Source: Symsagittifera roscoffensis (taxonomy: Eukaryota; Xenacoelomorpha; Acoela; Convolutidae). Taken from it: a stretch of 64,000 nucleotides of DNA. Of the stretch, positions 25,252 to 37,439 are shown one piece after another. The notes beneath the pieces are model-generated. The model saw only the letters and a list, made by a program, of their open reading frames with translations. It was not told the origin of the DNA and made no database searches. The stretch's first letter is position 1. Each line of letters begins with the position of its first letter. The stretch covers positions 992,001 to 1,056,000 of the forward strand of contig NC_087062.1 in NCBI RefSeq assembly GCF_963678635.1. The letters are read 5' to 3'. A program made the translations under genes and the position numbers.

Positions 25252-28200
25252 GAAAATTCACATCTCGAATTTGAGCAGTCTTTTTTGATGGAAATATTCG
25301 CAATCTTTGAAAGTACTAAACTACAGGGTTGGGAATTTCATTTTAACAAATTATTTTGTAATTTGAGTTTTATGAAAATTTCCAAAAAATCTCAAAAATC
25401 GTTGTATCTCTTAAACAAAAATGATTTGGGCATTCTTAAATGGAGGCCGAATTTGCAACCCCTGAGATTACTCGTACAGCCCCCCAACTACAGGTTAGGA
25501 ATTTCAAACTTCATGAGAAATTTTTTTGAAAAAAAAATCACAAAAAACGTCATATCTGGAAAACTGCAAGATTTTGAGCAGTCCTATTTGGAGGCAAAAT
25601 TTTTAACTCCTGAGAGTACCCTGACAGAGCCTCACTACAGAGATGAGAATTTCAAGTTTTGCGAAACTTTTTATACCTGAGTTTATTGAAAAATTTTGAA
25701 AAAACCTAAAAATCGTAAAATCTCGAAAACCACAAAAATTTGAGCAGCCACATGAAGAGGTAAGATTCGCAACCCCTTGAGATTACCCTCACAGATTCCA
25801 ATAACAGGATTGAGATCTTCAAAGTTTTGGAATTTTTTAACATTTAAGTTTTTTTAGAAAATTTCGGAGAAAATCATAAAAAAACGTCATATCTCGGAAA
25901 CTACCAGGAATTGAGCAGTCATATTTGGCGGAAAAATCCTTAACTTATGAGAGTATCTTGACAGAGCCTCACTACAGATATGGTAATTTCAAGTTTTGTG
26001 AAATTTTTTTATCTGTTTTCTGAAAAAAAAACCAAAAAACCGTTATATCTCGAAAATTACTAGGTTTTGAGCAGCCATAATCAAAGCCAAGATTTGCAAC
26101 CCCTGAGAGTACCCTCAAAATATCCAGCAACAGGATTGAGATCAACAACTTTTTGAAACTTTTATAAATCTAAATTTTTGAAATTTTTTTGAAAAAAATC
26201 ATAAAAAACGTCATATCTCGAAAACTAAAGGATTTGAGAAGTGAGAATTGGAGGCAAGATTCGCAACCCCTCAGAGTACCCTAGGGGTTGCAAAACATGC
26301 AAATATAAAACGTTGAAAAAGCTTTAACATGGCGAGATAGTGAAGCCCGCATTTAAATATATAATAGATCGATTGATATTAGATAGATAATAGACGAAAA
26401 TTTAAAAACGAAGAATTTTTGAAACCAGCACACTAAGGTTTGAAATGCTCACAGCGCTGTCGCCATAATCGCTAACTCCCGTCTAAATTGCGAGCAAACC
26501 TATCTTTATTGAGAATAAAATATTCTGCAGAAAACGCGTTTTTTGTCTAGAAACGGCCTTTGCGCAGTCGGAAGGCTCTTTTTTTATCCAAATTCATCTG
26601 TTTTTAAGGATACAATTGCTTGTCGTCGCCGATTTTGTTTTACTGCTAAAAAGTTGAACTATGACTGCAATGAATTGGTGGAACTTTTTCTGTCCCCTTT
26701 TTCAGATTTTCAGTTTTCTCGTTTCCTGCAATTTTTCTGGTTTCCGCCGTAACATTTTTTTGTTAGGATTTCGTGCGAAATTCAACTTTTATCTGATTTG
26801 GCATTAAGCAATTTTTAGTGTTTTCTGCGATTCAATGCCGCTTAACCTGTTGGTTTTCTAATTTCAGAAAACTTTTGGTATTTGAGTTTAGGGCCAAACA
26901 TAGAAAAGTTACAACAAAAAATGCTTGTCATACAATTCTATAGTACGGAAAAAATGTGGTTAACGTTAACCGGATTTTGCAAACAGCTAAAAACTTTGTC
27001 GTGGAATCCGCAAAAGTGCTACTATTCTATGAAATTCTTCGCTGATTTGGAATCAAGGAATAAATTGCTAAAACACTGTTTTGCTAAAAAACAGCAGAAT
27101 TTAAGGTTTCCGCAACAAAATTCCGTAACAATTTAAAATATATAAATACACATACAAATATAGATTCTTTACATTAAAAATTACGTGTTTGTGGAATTTG
27201 CGTACATTCGCAGAATCCGCTTACAATTTGCAAACACCAATAAAAAAGTTACATTAAAAAAAACAATTCTTTGGTATTTGCTTAATTTTGTGGAACTCAC
27301 TTACAGTATGCAGAATCCGCTCACATTTGCGGAACCTGAAACAATTAGCTATATTCGCGTGTTGCAGAACCCGCGACAAAACTAATGTGCCTATATAACT
27401 TCATGTTAATGTAAGTTTTGATGAATCCATAGAAACTTTTAACAATGGAATCCACTTAACGGCAGAAAAGGAAAGCCACTGAATATTAAAAAAACTTCAA
27501 AAAAATTCAAAAATCCACTTCAAAGTCACTTTTAAAAAATCAAAATGCTTTCTGAATTCATGTTCTTTTTGCGGAAAACATGTCCAGAAACACAATCGAC
27601 ATCAATTAACTAAAATTCAAAAAATCATTAACAAGCGGCAACTGAGGCGACGAAACTTGATTATTTACCGTAGAAATGAGCACGTAATTGTTGGCAGGCA
27701 AAAGTTAAGAAATTTTGAGCATTCCGGAATAAAGCATAACATGTACGCTTTCCTTTAAATGACCCCAATTTGAGTCACTAAGCCGATAGAAAATAAGTGG
27801 AAAGCATTTAAGCAGAATAAAGTTTTTCAGCGAAAAAAAAACAGTAAAATAGACGAAATCAAGGCTAGTAAAAAATAAAAATGCAGAAGTAATTCAAACA
27901 CTTAGAGCAATTACATTGAAAATTGCGTGCAAAAACTTCAGTTCTACGACGTGGCAACTAAGCCGACAAAACATATGCAGTCAAATATTAGACCGACATT
28001 TTTTGGAATGGAATGTTTCCAGTTGAAAAAAAAAAACAGTTCGTTTAGATTCTAATCCAAGCGTAATTTTCACCTCCTGACTAAAAGCCGGAGACGCATA
28101 GAAGTTTGATTTCGTACTGACCCAAGATTCAAGTGATTGTTTTAAGCATGTTCTCAATTCGAAAACAATTCTATATTCGATTTGAAAATAACGCTTGCTA

Positions 28201-28827
28201 ATCGGAAGCTGAATTTCAAATTTGTGGAATTCACTTATATTTGCAAAAACCTGCTTCTAATTTGCAAAAACCACTTAAAAATTAATGATTTAAGCAATTT
28301 TTTGGAACCTGCTTAGATTTGCCCAATGCGCTTAGACTTTGCGGAATCCACTTACATTTGCGAAGTCCAGATTGATAAGGTATATTCGCTCGTTGCATAA
28401 CTCGTGGCAAAATTGATGTGCGGTTATCACTTTGTTTTGCGGTTATTTGTGCGCAGAACGCAGTGAAGTTTTGGAAGTCGATTCGCTTCCATTTTTGAAA
28501 ATGTTTAATGATTTGTCTCTGAATCCAAGTGACCTACAGAGAACAACTTATGCGCCTATCCAGTGCACAGCTTGTCCTAATGAAGTTTGATGATAAAATT
28601 GACTGACCTGATAAAAAAGGTTGATCATACTTTTTCAGCATTAAGTCAAACATAGCACACAGAGTCGAAGATTTGTTCTCTATACAAACAATAAAATCGC
28701 ATACAGGAACTTCAAACTGTAAGAATAATAAACACTAAGTAAATCAGTTTCGCAAAATAACAAAATTGTGTCTACTGATTCAACACCTGACCACCAGTTT
28801 TTGAGTCTACCAGTATCACAATTGCGT
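25252..28827 (+). repeat. 3.57-kb direct segmental duplication, copy 2
   Basis: This is the second copy of 19870-23442, starting at AATTCACATCTCGAATTTGAG and running to CAGTATCACAATTGCGT, where the assembly gap begins. It includes the ~170-bp repeats (to ~26290), the short TTTGCGGAATCC motifs and the dispersed repeat near 27838-28030. A longer open frame at 25219-25680 is repeat sequence and not a gene. The right limit is unknown because of the gap. Confidence 0.88.
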
Positions 28828-29027
28828 NNNNNNNNNNNNNNNNNNNNNNNNNNNNNNNNNNNNNNNNNNNNNNNNNNNNNNNNNNNNNNNNNNNNNNNNN
28901 NNNNNNNNNNNNNNNNNNNNNNNNNNNNNNNNNNNNNNNNNNNNNNNNNNNNNNNNNNNNNNNNNNNNNNNNNNNNNNNNNNNNNNNNNNNNNNNNNNNN
29001 NNNNNNNNNNNNNNNNNNNNNNNNNNN
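28828..29027. other. Assembly gap (200 N)
   Basis: Exactly 200 N residues. The round length suggests a placeholder and not a measured gap. It hides the left flank and nearly all of the 5' LTR of the retroelement. Open frames crossing it are artefacts. Confidence 0.99.
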
Positions 29028-29068
29028 CCGAAATTACTCTATGAGTTAACCACATCGGTCCTAACTCA
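29028..29068 (+). repeat. 5' LTR, right end only
   Basis: This 41-bp stretch equals the right end of the 3' LTR with two substitutions and ends in CA. The rest of the LTR is lost in the gap. Two differences in 41 bp hint at some age, but the sample is too small for dating. Confidence 0.75.
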
Positions 29069-29070
29069 TC

Positions 29071-29086
29071 TGGTGCGACCATAAGT
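29071..29086 (+). promoter_or_regulatory. Candidate primer binding site
   Basis: TGGTGCGACCATAAG starts two bases after the LTR end. It begins with TGG, complementary to a tRNA CCA end, and sits where a minus-strand primer site is expected. I cannot name the tRNA. Confidence 0.5.
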
Positions 29087-30316
29087 CTCGAATAAGACCT
29101 TTATAGCTTGGAACTAACCAAATATAGATTAGAATTTAGACAAAACATTTTCAAAATGTTGCACGATAAAAATTTAATTGAAATGTCTCTACGACTCAAT
29201 AGATCAGAGTCGATTTTCCGAACGATACTAGAACTACCCGGAATTGGAAGAAGACCTCGGACAAGAGACGACATACGACAAAGTAGAAACTTACCATTTA
29301 GTTTTATGGTTGTACGGCAAAAGCCAACACAAACTTTCGTATTTAGAATCTTTAGCAATGAATTTAGATTTTCATTTGCAGACATAAAATTTTGAAGTAA
29401 ATCTTCATGATCATTTCAGGCGCTAAGCAAAATTATTAATGTACAATAACGATTGATAAAAAGATCTCAAATCGTTTTCTTAATTTCTGCAGTATTATAT
29501 AAAACATATTTGAAAAAAATTATTGAAAATAAAAATAAAAATTAGTAGCATGACAATAAATTGTTAGTAATCATGAATCATCTTGTTGTTCCAGCTTCAT
29601 CACCTAAATATAACAGCAATCATAAGCTCACTAATATCATTGAAGAACTAAATCTTTTTCTTAAATAAACTTAAACCATTTTAAACTTAAATTCACTTAA
29701 TTTAAAAAAAAATCAGATCATCAAGGCTTATCCTTCGATATTAATAAATTTTCTAATTCACTAAAATTAAAACCTGATCATCAAGGCCTATCCTTGGTTT
29801 AAAAAGAACAATTTTGTTCTCCCCCACCCACTTAGAAAAAGTCTAACGACCTCAAACGTCGATTCACTATCCAACCCTTCCAAAAAGACTCAGGACTAAT
29901 AGAAATTTTTCAAGAAAACTAACCATTCAAATTAAGATAAACAGTGAAGAACTTCGGTTATTCATCCTTCACTTGAACCCTCCTCTTACCAGACCCAGGA
30001 TAGATCTTAGACTTAGTAAGTTTAAAATAGTATCTAACGAACTACTTGCGTTCTAATTATACCTGAACCTTGTGGATCGATTTACTATTCTCCAACCCTT
30101 GAACACAATCACTACCCCTAAGTAAGAATAAGTAAGTTAATACTTAGCTTAGACTAGCCACGAGAAGGTACAAAAACATTCTTCGGAATTGATATAATTT
30201 TCTCTCCAACCCTGAACTAAAAGACCCAGGTTAACCTAACCAAAAAATCGTAAGGACCAACAGTCTAAGGAAATAGAAATAACTAACAACTTCTTGCATC
30301 CATCATCCTAAACCTT
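29087..30316 (+). other. Retroelement 5' leader
   Basis: This is about 1.2 kb without a convincing ORF. It contains a near-duplicate phrase GATCATCAAGGCTTATCCTT / GATCATCAAGGCCTATCCTT near 29715 and 29775, and several CCAACCCTT/TTGAACCC-type phrases near 29870-30200. Possible donors such as AGTAAGT near 30016 are present. A frame at 29108-29395 starts only at TTG and has no likeness. It may hold packaging or splice signals. Confidence 0.45.
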
Positions 30317-30778
30317 ATGTCATTCAAAAACTTTGGAAATAAACAAACAATCGTTTTACACAGCTGTGAAATAGATAACAAAAAATACGATCTTGTAATC
30401 ACACCTCATACACAAACTGTTGGATACATTAGAACAAAACGACAAACAATAAAAAGAAAAATTATAAACAAACAAAGACAAATCACACGAAATAGATTTT
30501 CAAAAAATAGAAACGCATTATCTGAATCCGAAGCCAGCAGTTTAAACGAACTATACAAATTAAAAGAATCAGAAGATAAAAATTGTCCCATCCGTGATCA
30601 ATTATATTTTTCCGACTCAGAAACAACTTCAAATTCATCAAAAAGAGGAAAAAGAAGAATAAAAAAGCAATACAAACACAAACCAGTACACTTGTATAAT
30701 TGGAATCAACCAATTAGACACATCGATAGTTATATATTAACAGTCATCAAACGAAAAAATGAGCGACACTCAAAGTGA
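30317..30778 (+). CDS. Retroelement ORF 1, basic protein
   Basis: A 153-codon frame from ATG to TGA, intact. The first ~40 residues are mixed (SFKNFGNKQTIVLHSCEIDN). Two strongly basic patches follow, RTKRQTIKRKIINKQRQITR at about residues 36-55 and KRGKRRIKKQYKHK near 108-121, separated by an acidic, Ser-rich stretch (SESEASSLNEL, SDSETTSNSS). This suggests nucleic-acid binding or nuclear targeting. I do not recognise a family. Its stop overlaps the start of the next ORF by 20 nt. Ty3/gypsy elements do not usually carry an ORF here. Confidence 0.6.
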   Translation: MSFKNFGNKQTIVLHSCEIDNKKYDLVITPHTQTVGYIRTKRQTIKRKIINKQRQITRNRFSKNRNALSESEASSLNELYKLKESEDKNCPIRDQLYFSDSETTSNSSKRGKRRIKKQYKHKPVHLYNWNQPIRHIDSYILTVIKRKNERHSK

Positions 30779-31238
30779 CGATAGTCCAGATGACGAAGCA
30801 GTCTATCCCTTTCTTATAGGTTCACTCGATGATAGAGGACAACACAATTTTTGCAAGAACTTACTCGTAAATTTGTTTGAACCAGGAATCAGTCCATGCA
30901 AAGCGGAATTCCCAGATGTAAAAATCAAAAGACAATTTATTGAACATTATTTGAAAGACATATGGAATCTAACACAACAATATAGATTCTACACCATAGA
31001 ATTCAGCACACCAAATACAGCCCATCGCAAATTTGTAATTCAAACAGACGATATTAAATTAGAATTTTCAAAAGTATTTATAGAGTATATCAAAAGCATA
31101 CAATATCATAATTCACAAAGAGCAAACTCCATATTCACTAACAAAGTCTTTGCAATACTATATAGTTATATATCTATATTAGAAAAACAGAAGTTCAAAG
31201 TATATCACCAACTGAAACATCCAGACATACAAAAGTAA
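30759..31238 (+). CDS. Retroelement ORF 2, acidic N-terminus, overlaps ORF 1
   Basis: A 159-codon frame from ATG to TAA. It starts with an acidic run (MSDTQSDDSPDDEAVYPF) followed by a globular-looking region with alternating hydrophobic and charged residues (FIEHYLKDIWNLTQQYRFYT, VFAILYSYISILEKQKF). The ATG lies 20 nt before the ORF 1 stop in another frame. After the TAA a second open frame (31261-31815) begins in another phase with similar composition, so the original protein was probably longer and has been broken. It could be the N-terminal part of a very long Gag or a separate protein; I cannot tell. Confidence 0.5.
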   Translation: MSDTQSDDSPDDEAVYPFLIGSLDDRGQHNFCKNLLVNLFEPGISPCKAEFPDVKIKRQFIEHYLKDIWNLTQQYRFYTIEFSTPNTAHRKFVIQTDDIKLEFSKVFIEYIKSIQYHNSQRANSIFTNKVFAILYSYISILEKQKFKVYHQLKHPDIQK

Positions 31239-31260
31239 GAAATGAAATCACAATATTTTC

Positions 31261-31815
31261 AACTTTTCTACATATAACAAAAGAAAATTTCAAAGAGATG
31301 ATGTTTCACAACACACTAAACATGATTTACAAAAGATTTTAGCATGGTTTATAATAGATTATTTCACCCACAATTTAGATTTAATTTCACAAGCAAGAAA
31401 AAATTTTAGACCTCAAAATACAAATGACGACACTGTTCTTTCAGAACAATCAGACTTTGTTTGGGACCCTGATTGGTCTCATAATGCATTTCTCAATATC
31501 CCACAAGCTATCTCAAGTCAAGCAATAAGTACAATATCTTGTCACAGTGATTATGTAAAATTAATGCCATTAACAATTGATGCAACACCATTGAACTATA
31601 ATACATTTTTACCTGATACGCGAAGTAACAGTTTAAATTCGACCGTCATACATAATGAAAACCTTAATGGAACTAGAAATCTTACACGACAAGATATTCA
31701 AACACCATCACACTTCATAAATGAAGAAATCGTCCAAACAACAAGAACTACACAACAAAGTATTTCACCAATACACCCTAATTTGACAACACAAGAAATA
31801 CAAATACATCACTAA
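31261..31815 (+). pseudogene. Gag-like upstream coding remnant
   Basis: An open stretch in the frame of 31564. It includes KILAWFIIDYFTHNLDLISQ and SDFVWDPDWSHNAFLN, then a Thr/Asn-rich tail. It begins just after the ORF 2 stop in a shifted frame, as expected of a one-base indel in a once continuous ORF. From 31816 to 32560 the coding signal continues in changing frames (Asn/Gln/Tyr-rich) but is broken by stops. Confidence 0.45.
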
Positions 31816-32560
31816 CACAAGTAACCTTACAATCAACCGTCAAACCTTCGGTTGCTCCAAAATATTCACATATGGATTATCAAACGTATAGACCAATGAC
31901 AATACCGTCAAAAACACAAAAACATTTCACAAGGAACACCTTTGCAGAACACAATTAAAATTATGCTCACAAACCAAGAACAAACCAACCTCCCCAAAAA
32001 AACACACAAAATTTAAATCATGTATGTTCCCATTATTGGAATCTACCGAAAACATCGACCAATTCAGTAAATTTTCCAGATAATCCACAACCTACACAGG
32101 AATATACTGAAAATTACCCATTCTTTCAACAAAACAAAAATAACCAACATACACCATATAATACAAACTATTTATCATCCGATGAAGATGATTATCACCA
32201 ACCAGATATTTTTGCACCATATAATAAAGAATATCGCACACAAAGACCGCGACAATTTCAACCATCTCGAAATATAAAAATTTACCCACAAAACCCAACA
32301 GATGTACAAAATACACAACAAACGCATATACAAAATACATTTAACACAATCTTTTCAACCAATACAACCACAAAATCTAATTTCAATGCATTCTTATTAA
32401 CCAACTCAAATGCAAAATGAAATACCGCTTCCATATTACCTTCAGCAACACGAAATAACAAAAAATCAACTTTCAATTTTTTCACAAATGCCAAATGCCG
32501 CAGAATCACTACAGATGACAATAAATCCATACCTCATGGGTGGATCATCAATAACATCCA

Positions 32561-34069
32561 ATGGCATTGACAGGAACAGACCCTGAATGTTCTGTAGAAG
32601 ATTATCTAAATGCAGTAACAGCAAATTTAATTTTAAATATAGGACCTGAACCAATTAACACGCCACTACATCAAAATTGGATACATAGACGCACAGCACT
32701 AATACAAACAACCCTAGACGGCGCAGCTCAAAAATGGTTTTCAGTATTACCCATAGAATTAAAATCAGACTGGAAACGATTCACACAAGAATCTTCAAAA
32801 ATGTTTGACTCCGAAAGAAACAAACAACACCAAAGAGTTTTATGTAATGAAATTCGCAGATTACCAAATGAAACAATCAAACAATTAGCAGTACGTATCG
32901 AGACACTAGTTCGAAAAGCATGTTCACTTAATACACATGACTATAAAAACACAAAAATGACAGAAATTTCAATGATGACCTTAACACCTCAATTAAAAAA
33001 AATAGCGATAAAAAAGAGAGCATCTCATTCTTCCTCAATTCGAGAACCAGACTTAGATTTTCGAAAACTAGTAGATAAATTAGAAAAAGCAGAAATCACA
33101 ATGAAACTCGAAGAAACAGAAAATCTAAAACTACAATATGTTAATCGAATTGAAACAAATACTACACATATAAATAACATACAGGAATCAGATACAGACC
33201 TGATTGAAAAAATCACTGAAATACTAAATATCTATGAAAAACATCCAAACTTTAAAGGCAGACCATCTTTCAAAAAATGGTGTAATTATTGCCGACGATA
33301 CGGAGAGAGTATTTCCGAATGTAGACAAAAACAACAAGACAATCAAAATAAATCTCAAAAACATAAAGAACCAAATAAATCGTTCTACCAATACATGAAA
33401 AAAGATCAAAAGCTACCAAACAAAAATATATATAGTAATAACAGCTCAGGAAAACCACTTCCGAACACACCAATTACACAAGGAATCAATCACCATATAA
33501 CTCAAGTTATAGAGGAAGATCACCTGAACGAAGAAATACACGAAAATCTTCACAAAATAGATATAAACGATCGAATAGTCAAAATAACCAAAATAACTAT
33601 TCACGATCAAATTCCAATACAACACAATTTGCTTCTGGATCCAGTTCCCAATCAAACCCAAAGAATAGACACTATTCTAATAATCAATCACGAAACTCAT
33701 CATACAACAGAAAGAGAAACTATTCACATAATAGAAATAGAAGTTATTCAAACAATCGAAATCAGAATTACCCGAACAATTGATCAAGAAATAATCCATA
33801 TAATAGATCAAACTATCACAGATAAAATAATAGTTATCAGAACAGATCACGAAATAATTCACAAAATCGACATTCAATTTACAGTAACCGATATAGAAAT
33901 TATTCCCAGTCACCACACAGGATTAATAACCATTATCATGATTCTAATCATAGATACAGAAGTAACACACCGAAACATCAAAGACACATTAATCAAGTGC
34001 AGACAAATGAAGAAACAACATCAGTTCCTCAAGGTATTGATGACACAGGAAGTAACGAACTACAACTAA
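32561..34069 (+). pseudogene. Gag (capsid-nucleocapsid) with frameshifts
   Basis: The frame starts at GTDPECSVEDYLNAVTANL-type sequence and contains WFSVLPIELKSDWKRFTQ and LPNETIKQLAVRIETLVRKA, a retrotransposon Gag capsid pattern (Trp, then a long helical region). A zinc-knuckle-like motif follows at 33281-33322, CNYCRRYGESISEC. It has C-x2-C-x4-E-x4-C spacing, with Glu (GAG, 33305-33307) where the family has His. Past about 33430 the frame turns to an Ile/Thr-rich stretch. The neighbouring frame instead reads a Ser/Arg/Asn-rich tail typical of nucleocapsid and runs to a TAA at 34153. A frameshift near 33430-33530 is therefore likely, and another near 32550. Confidence 0.75.
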
Positions 34070-34155
34070 ATCATATGAACAGTGGATCATCAGACACAGA
34101 AATGGATACAGAAAATAGCATCTCTGTAAATATGATAACAGTCGAAAACGACTAA

Positions 34156-34774
34156 GAACCTATCATATATGAACAACCATTTACATCACATGTATATGAA
34201 AATCAATTGGAACTCCTCCACAATTACTATATTGGACCCAGCGATACTACACAAACTACACAAGAAGTAAACGAAATTAACACGGTAATTAAACCCGATG
34301 AAAATGATGAAACACAATGCTCAAACACAAAACAAATTTATCAAAATATACAAAAAGAACAACCCAGAGAAAAAATCTGAACAATACCATTTCTCTTAGA
34401 AAGCCCAAGAAACAAAGAATTGATTTTTTAATTGATTCAGGAGCAGAATCAAATATAATTAATATTCCCACATGGAATAAAATCAAAACATTACATCCAA
34501 AAATAACGCCTCTTGCAACCTCTAGTAAACTAGCAACAGCACAAGGACCAACATTAGTAAATTATGGAAAAATCCAATTATTCCTTCTCCCCACGAGAAC
34601 AATGGAGCAAAACAAAATTTTAAACAAACCGTTTAAACAAATATTTCATATTACTGATATTAAGCACAATATCATTGGCATACCATTTATATCTAAATTT
34701 ATACCAACAATCAACATCTTAAATAGTAAATTACTAATCAAAGATAAGAACACAAAGACAAAAATACAGCCCTA
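34156..34774 (+). pseudogene. Retropepsin-like protease region
   Basis: The frame at 34317-34774 contains IDFLIDSGAESNIINIPTW, with the D-S-G catalytic triplet of retroviral aspartic proteases. About 80 residues later comes NIIGIPFISKFIPTINI, matching the conserved hydrophobic-G segment near the end of the domain. The stretch 34156-34380 in another phase is open and directly continues the Gag tail frame after its TAA, so Gag and the protease were probably linked by readthrough or a shift. The protein cleaves the Gag-Pol precursor. Confidence 0.7.
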
Positions 34775-35005
34775 ACATTCTTCCAAAGATTAAACAAACA
34801 ACCACCAATCTTCTCAAAATTTTGCCCAATTTACAATCAACAACGAAAACATCTGAAACCACTATCAGGAAATATATATAATTTCTCAATAAAAAAACTT
34901 CACCAGTATGACAAAAGTCAAAATAAACAACAACTTTTCATATCAGACTTTGAATTTAAACCTATTCACAAATTTTTCAAAATCACGATCTCATCCATCA
35001 AATAT

Positions 35006-36120
35006 TTGAAAAACACGAATTCTGACATCATTTCGTTACACGTGTATAACAATACACCATATCAAGTAACATTACCCTTAGGATTTTTAGGATATTGGGA
35101 AACAAATGCTACAATTTCACCTATAAATGAAGTAGCCTACAGCGTTAACAATATACTCCAATTATTAGATATTTGCCAATCCACAATTCTTGACGAAGAA
35201 TTATCCATAAATAATATTATAAGTAATGAAAAAAGAAACACAGATTACTTCACAAAAACACCATATTTTAAACCAACATTCAATATAACAAACTACAAAA
35301 AAGAACAACAAAAATTTTTAACAATGTTTAATTTTGAACATTCACAAATTACACAAACCGAATTTGATAAATTAGCAAAGCAACTGTTAAAATACTCAAC
35401 AGTCCACGCAACATCAAAATTTGACGTTGGAAAAATCAGTTCATCACTACATCTCCCGTTAAAACCCGACGCAGTTTTCAAAAAACAAAGAGCCAGTAAA
35501 GTACCAATTCACCTACACGACAAAGTAAATAGATTACTTGATATTTTAGAACAATACAAAATTATCACACCAGTAAATAAAGAAGAACAACCAAAAGGTA
35601 GCACTTTTATCAACCCTGTTATCATTCTAGCAAAAGGTGAATCATTAAAAATAGTTTTAGACGCTAGATATCTCAATTCACTAATCGATGAATCAAAATG
35701 CAATTGGCCTATTGAACCAATACAAGTTATCTTGACGAAGATAAATGGAAAAAACTTTACAACCGCAGATATGAATAGTGCATACAACCAAATGCCACTA
35801 GATAAACAATCACGACGTTTAACACAATTTGTTATTGGAAATCAACAATATGAGTTTAATCGCTTATTCTATGGAATATCCATAGGACCAGCAGCTTTTC
35901 AGCTTTTATGAGTAAAATTTTTAGACCACTAATACTCAAGAAAAATGCAATCACCTATTTAGACGATGTTTTTATGCAGTCACAAACCAAAGAAGAAATG
36001 TTTACAGTTTTAGAACAGTATCATAAAATACTTCAGAACGAAAATCTGAAGCGCTACCAATAAATCACACTTCTTTCTAACACGAGTTAAATTTTTAGGA
36101 CATAATATGAACGAAACACT
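35006..36120 (+). pseudogene. Reverse transcriptase domain, frameshifted
   Basis: The first frame (to 35911) has the RT fingers and palm: VPIHLHDKVNRLLDILEQYK, STFINPVIILAKGE, IVLDARYLNSLIDE and FTTADMNSAYNQMPLDKQSR (motif A aspartate), with FNRLFYGISIGPAAF. At about 35900 one base appears to be missing. The following frame carries the active site YLDD at 35956-35967, after a stretch matching the thumb-side palm. A further break lies near 36050. YLDD in place of YIDD is a common acceptable variant. The enzyme is Ty3/gypsy-like in motif spacing. This copy cannot make a full RT. Confidence 0.85.
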
Positions 36121-37143
36121 ATCACGCCATTAAAATCACGAATTGATGCTATTCAAAAACTTCAGCCACCAACAAACAAAAAGAAAATCCAAGAATTCCT
36201 AGGAATTTTAAGTTTCTTAAGTAATTATGTTTATAAATTGCAATTATACTCAAGACCCTTCTATAATATCCTCAGAAAACAAAATAACTTTGAATGGACC
36301 ACTGAACATCAAACACGATTCGAAGAAATTAAAAACTTTTTAACTGAACAAATCTCAAATACAAATCCAGACCCAAATCAACCTTTCTATGCAATGTGCG
36401 AGGCTTCAAATTTTGGCATCGGCGCAGCATTATTACAATCACACAATGGTACAAACAAAATGAACCTTATATCAGCAAATTCTCGATTATTCACTCAAGC
36501 AGAGCTAAGACTCTCAACTCTAATGAGAGAATGTACAGCCATAATCTATACACTTACAGAATATGAATTTCTGATACTTGGATCAAAACACCGAACAGTT
36601 CTGTTCACAGATCATAAACCAATTATTTTTCTCTCTACGCAAAAATCCAATCCAAATCATAGAGTCTATAGATTTCAACTAATTCTAATGAAATTTCCAA
36701 ACTTACACATAGTTTGGACAGCAGGAAAAAATCTTGCGTTGACAGATACATTAAGTCGAAATACGCCACCTGAATTACTCACACGAAAAACTACAGTTGA
36801 AATACCAAAAAATATTGAATTTTATCTCGCAAAAGATGAAACATCACCCCGACTAGAATGCAAATATGCAGTAAAAACTGATATTGATCAATCACAAATA
36901 AATAACCGACAACATTTTCCACTTTACTTAGATTGCCAAAATAATAACTACGAAGTTAAGTTACTAGGAACATCAACTTTCAAACCAATTCCATACTCAC
37001 AATGGATAAAAAACAACACTCAACAAAAAAGAATAAAACACCACTCGCATAAAAAAGAACTTTTTCCATTAATTGAAAAAGAAAGTTTAATTGATAAAAT
37101 AAATTTATCAGGACCACAAAAAATGATGCAAAATACACTATAA
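36121..37143 (+). pseudogene. Connection and RNase H domain
   Basis: PPTNKKKIQEFLGILSFLS and WTTEHQTRFEEIKNFL are the standard linker after RT. The RNase H core follows: AMCEASNFGIGAALLQ, where Glu is found at the usual first Asp position, then LMRECTAIIYTL (catalytic Glu), VLFTDHKPI (Asp) and AGKNLALTDTLSR (Asp). The stretch 36238-37143 is a single open frame. The D to E change at the first catalytic site may impair activity. From 37145 the pol sequence continues in a shifted frame toward integrase. Confidence 0.8.
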
Positions 37144-37439
37144 ATCAAGTTTTTGACCTCCATGACCCACTTGACAAAATCCCCTTATCAAAACTAGAAA
37201 TTGACAATATTTTTCTCCCTCCAACAGATAAAATTACATTTGAACTTTTAAAACAATATGAAAATCTCGACCCAGTAATTAGACAATTAAAATCATGGCA
37301 CAAATACAAAAGTAAGCCCGTAAAAGCAGACACCACAATTTTAGGAAATAAAACAATCCTCCGATATTTCCGAAAACTTAAAAACACCGCAATTAATGAA
37401 AACACAGATCTTTTAAAATATCAATTAAATTATTCTAAA

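Noticed and set aside
25219..25680. 153-codon ORF on the plus strand
   Set aside because: It lies in ~170-bp degenerate repeats, and the equivalent region in copy 1 is broken. It has no family likeness.
28768..29082. ORFs crossing the N run
   Set aside because: They are artefacts of translating unknown bases.
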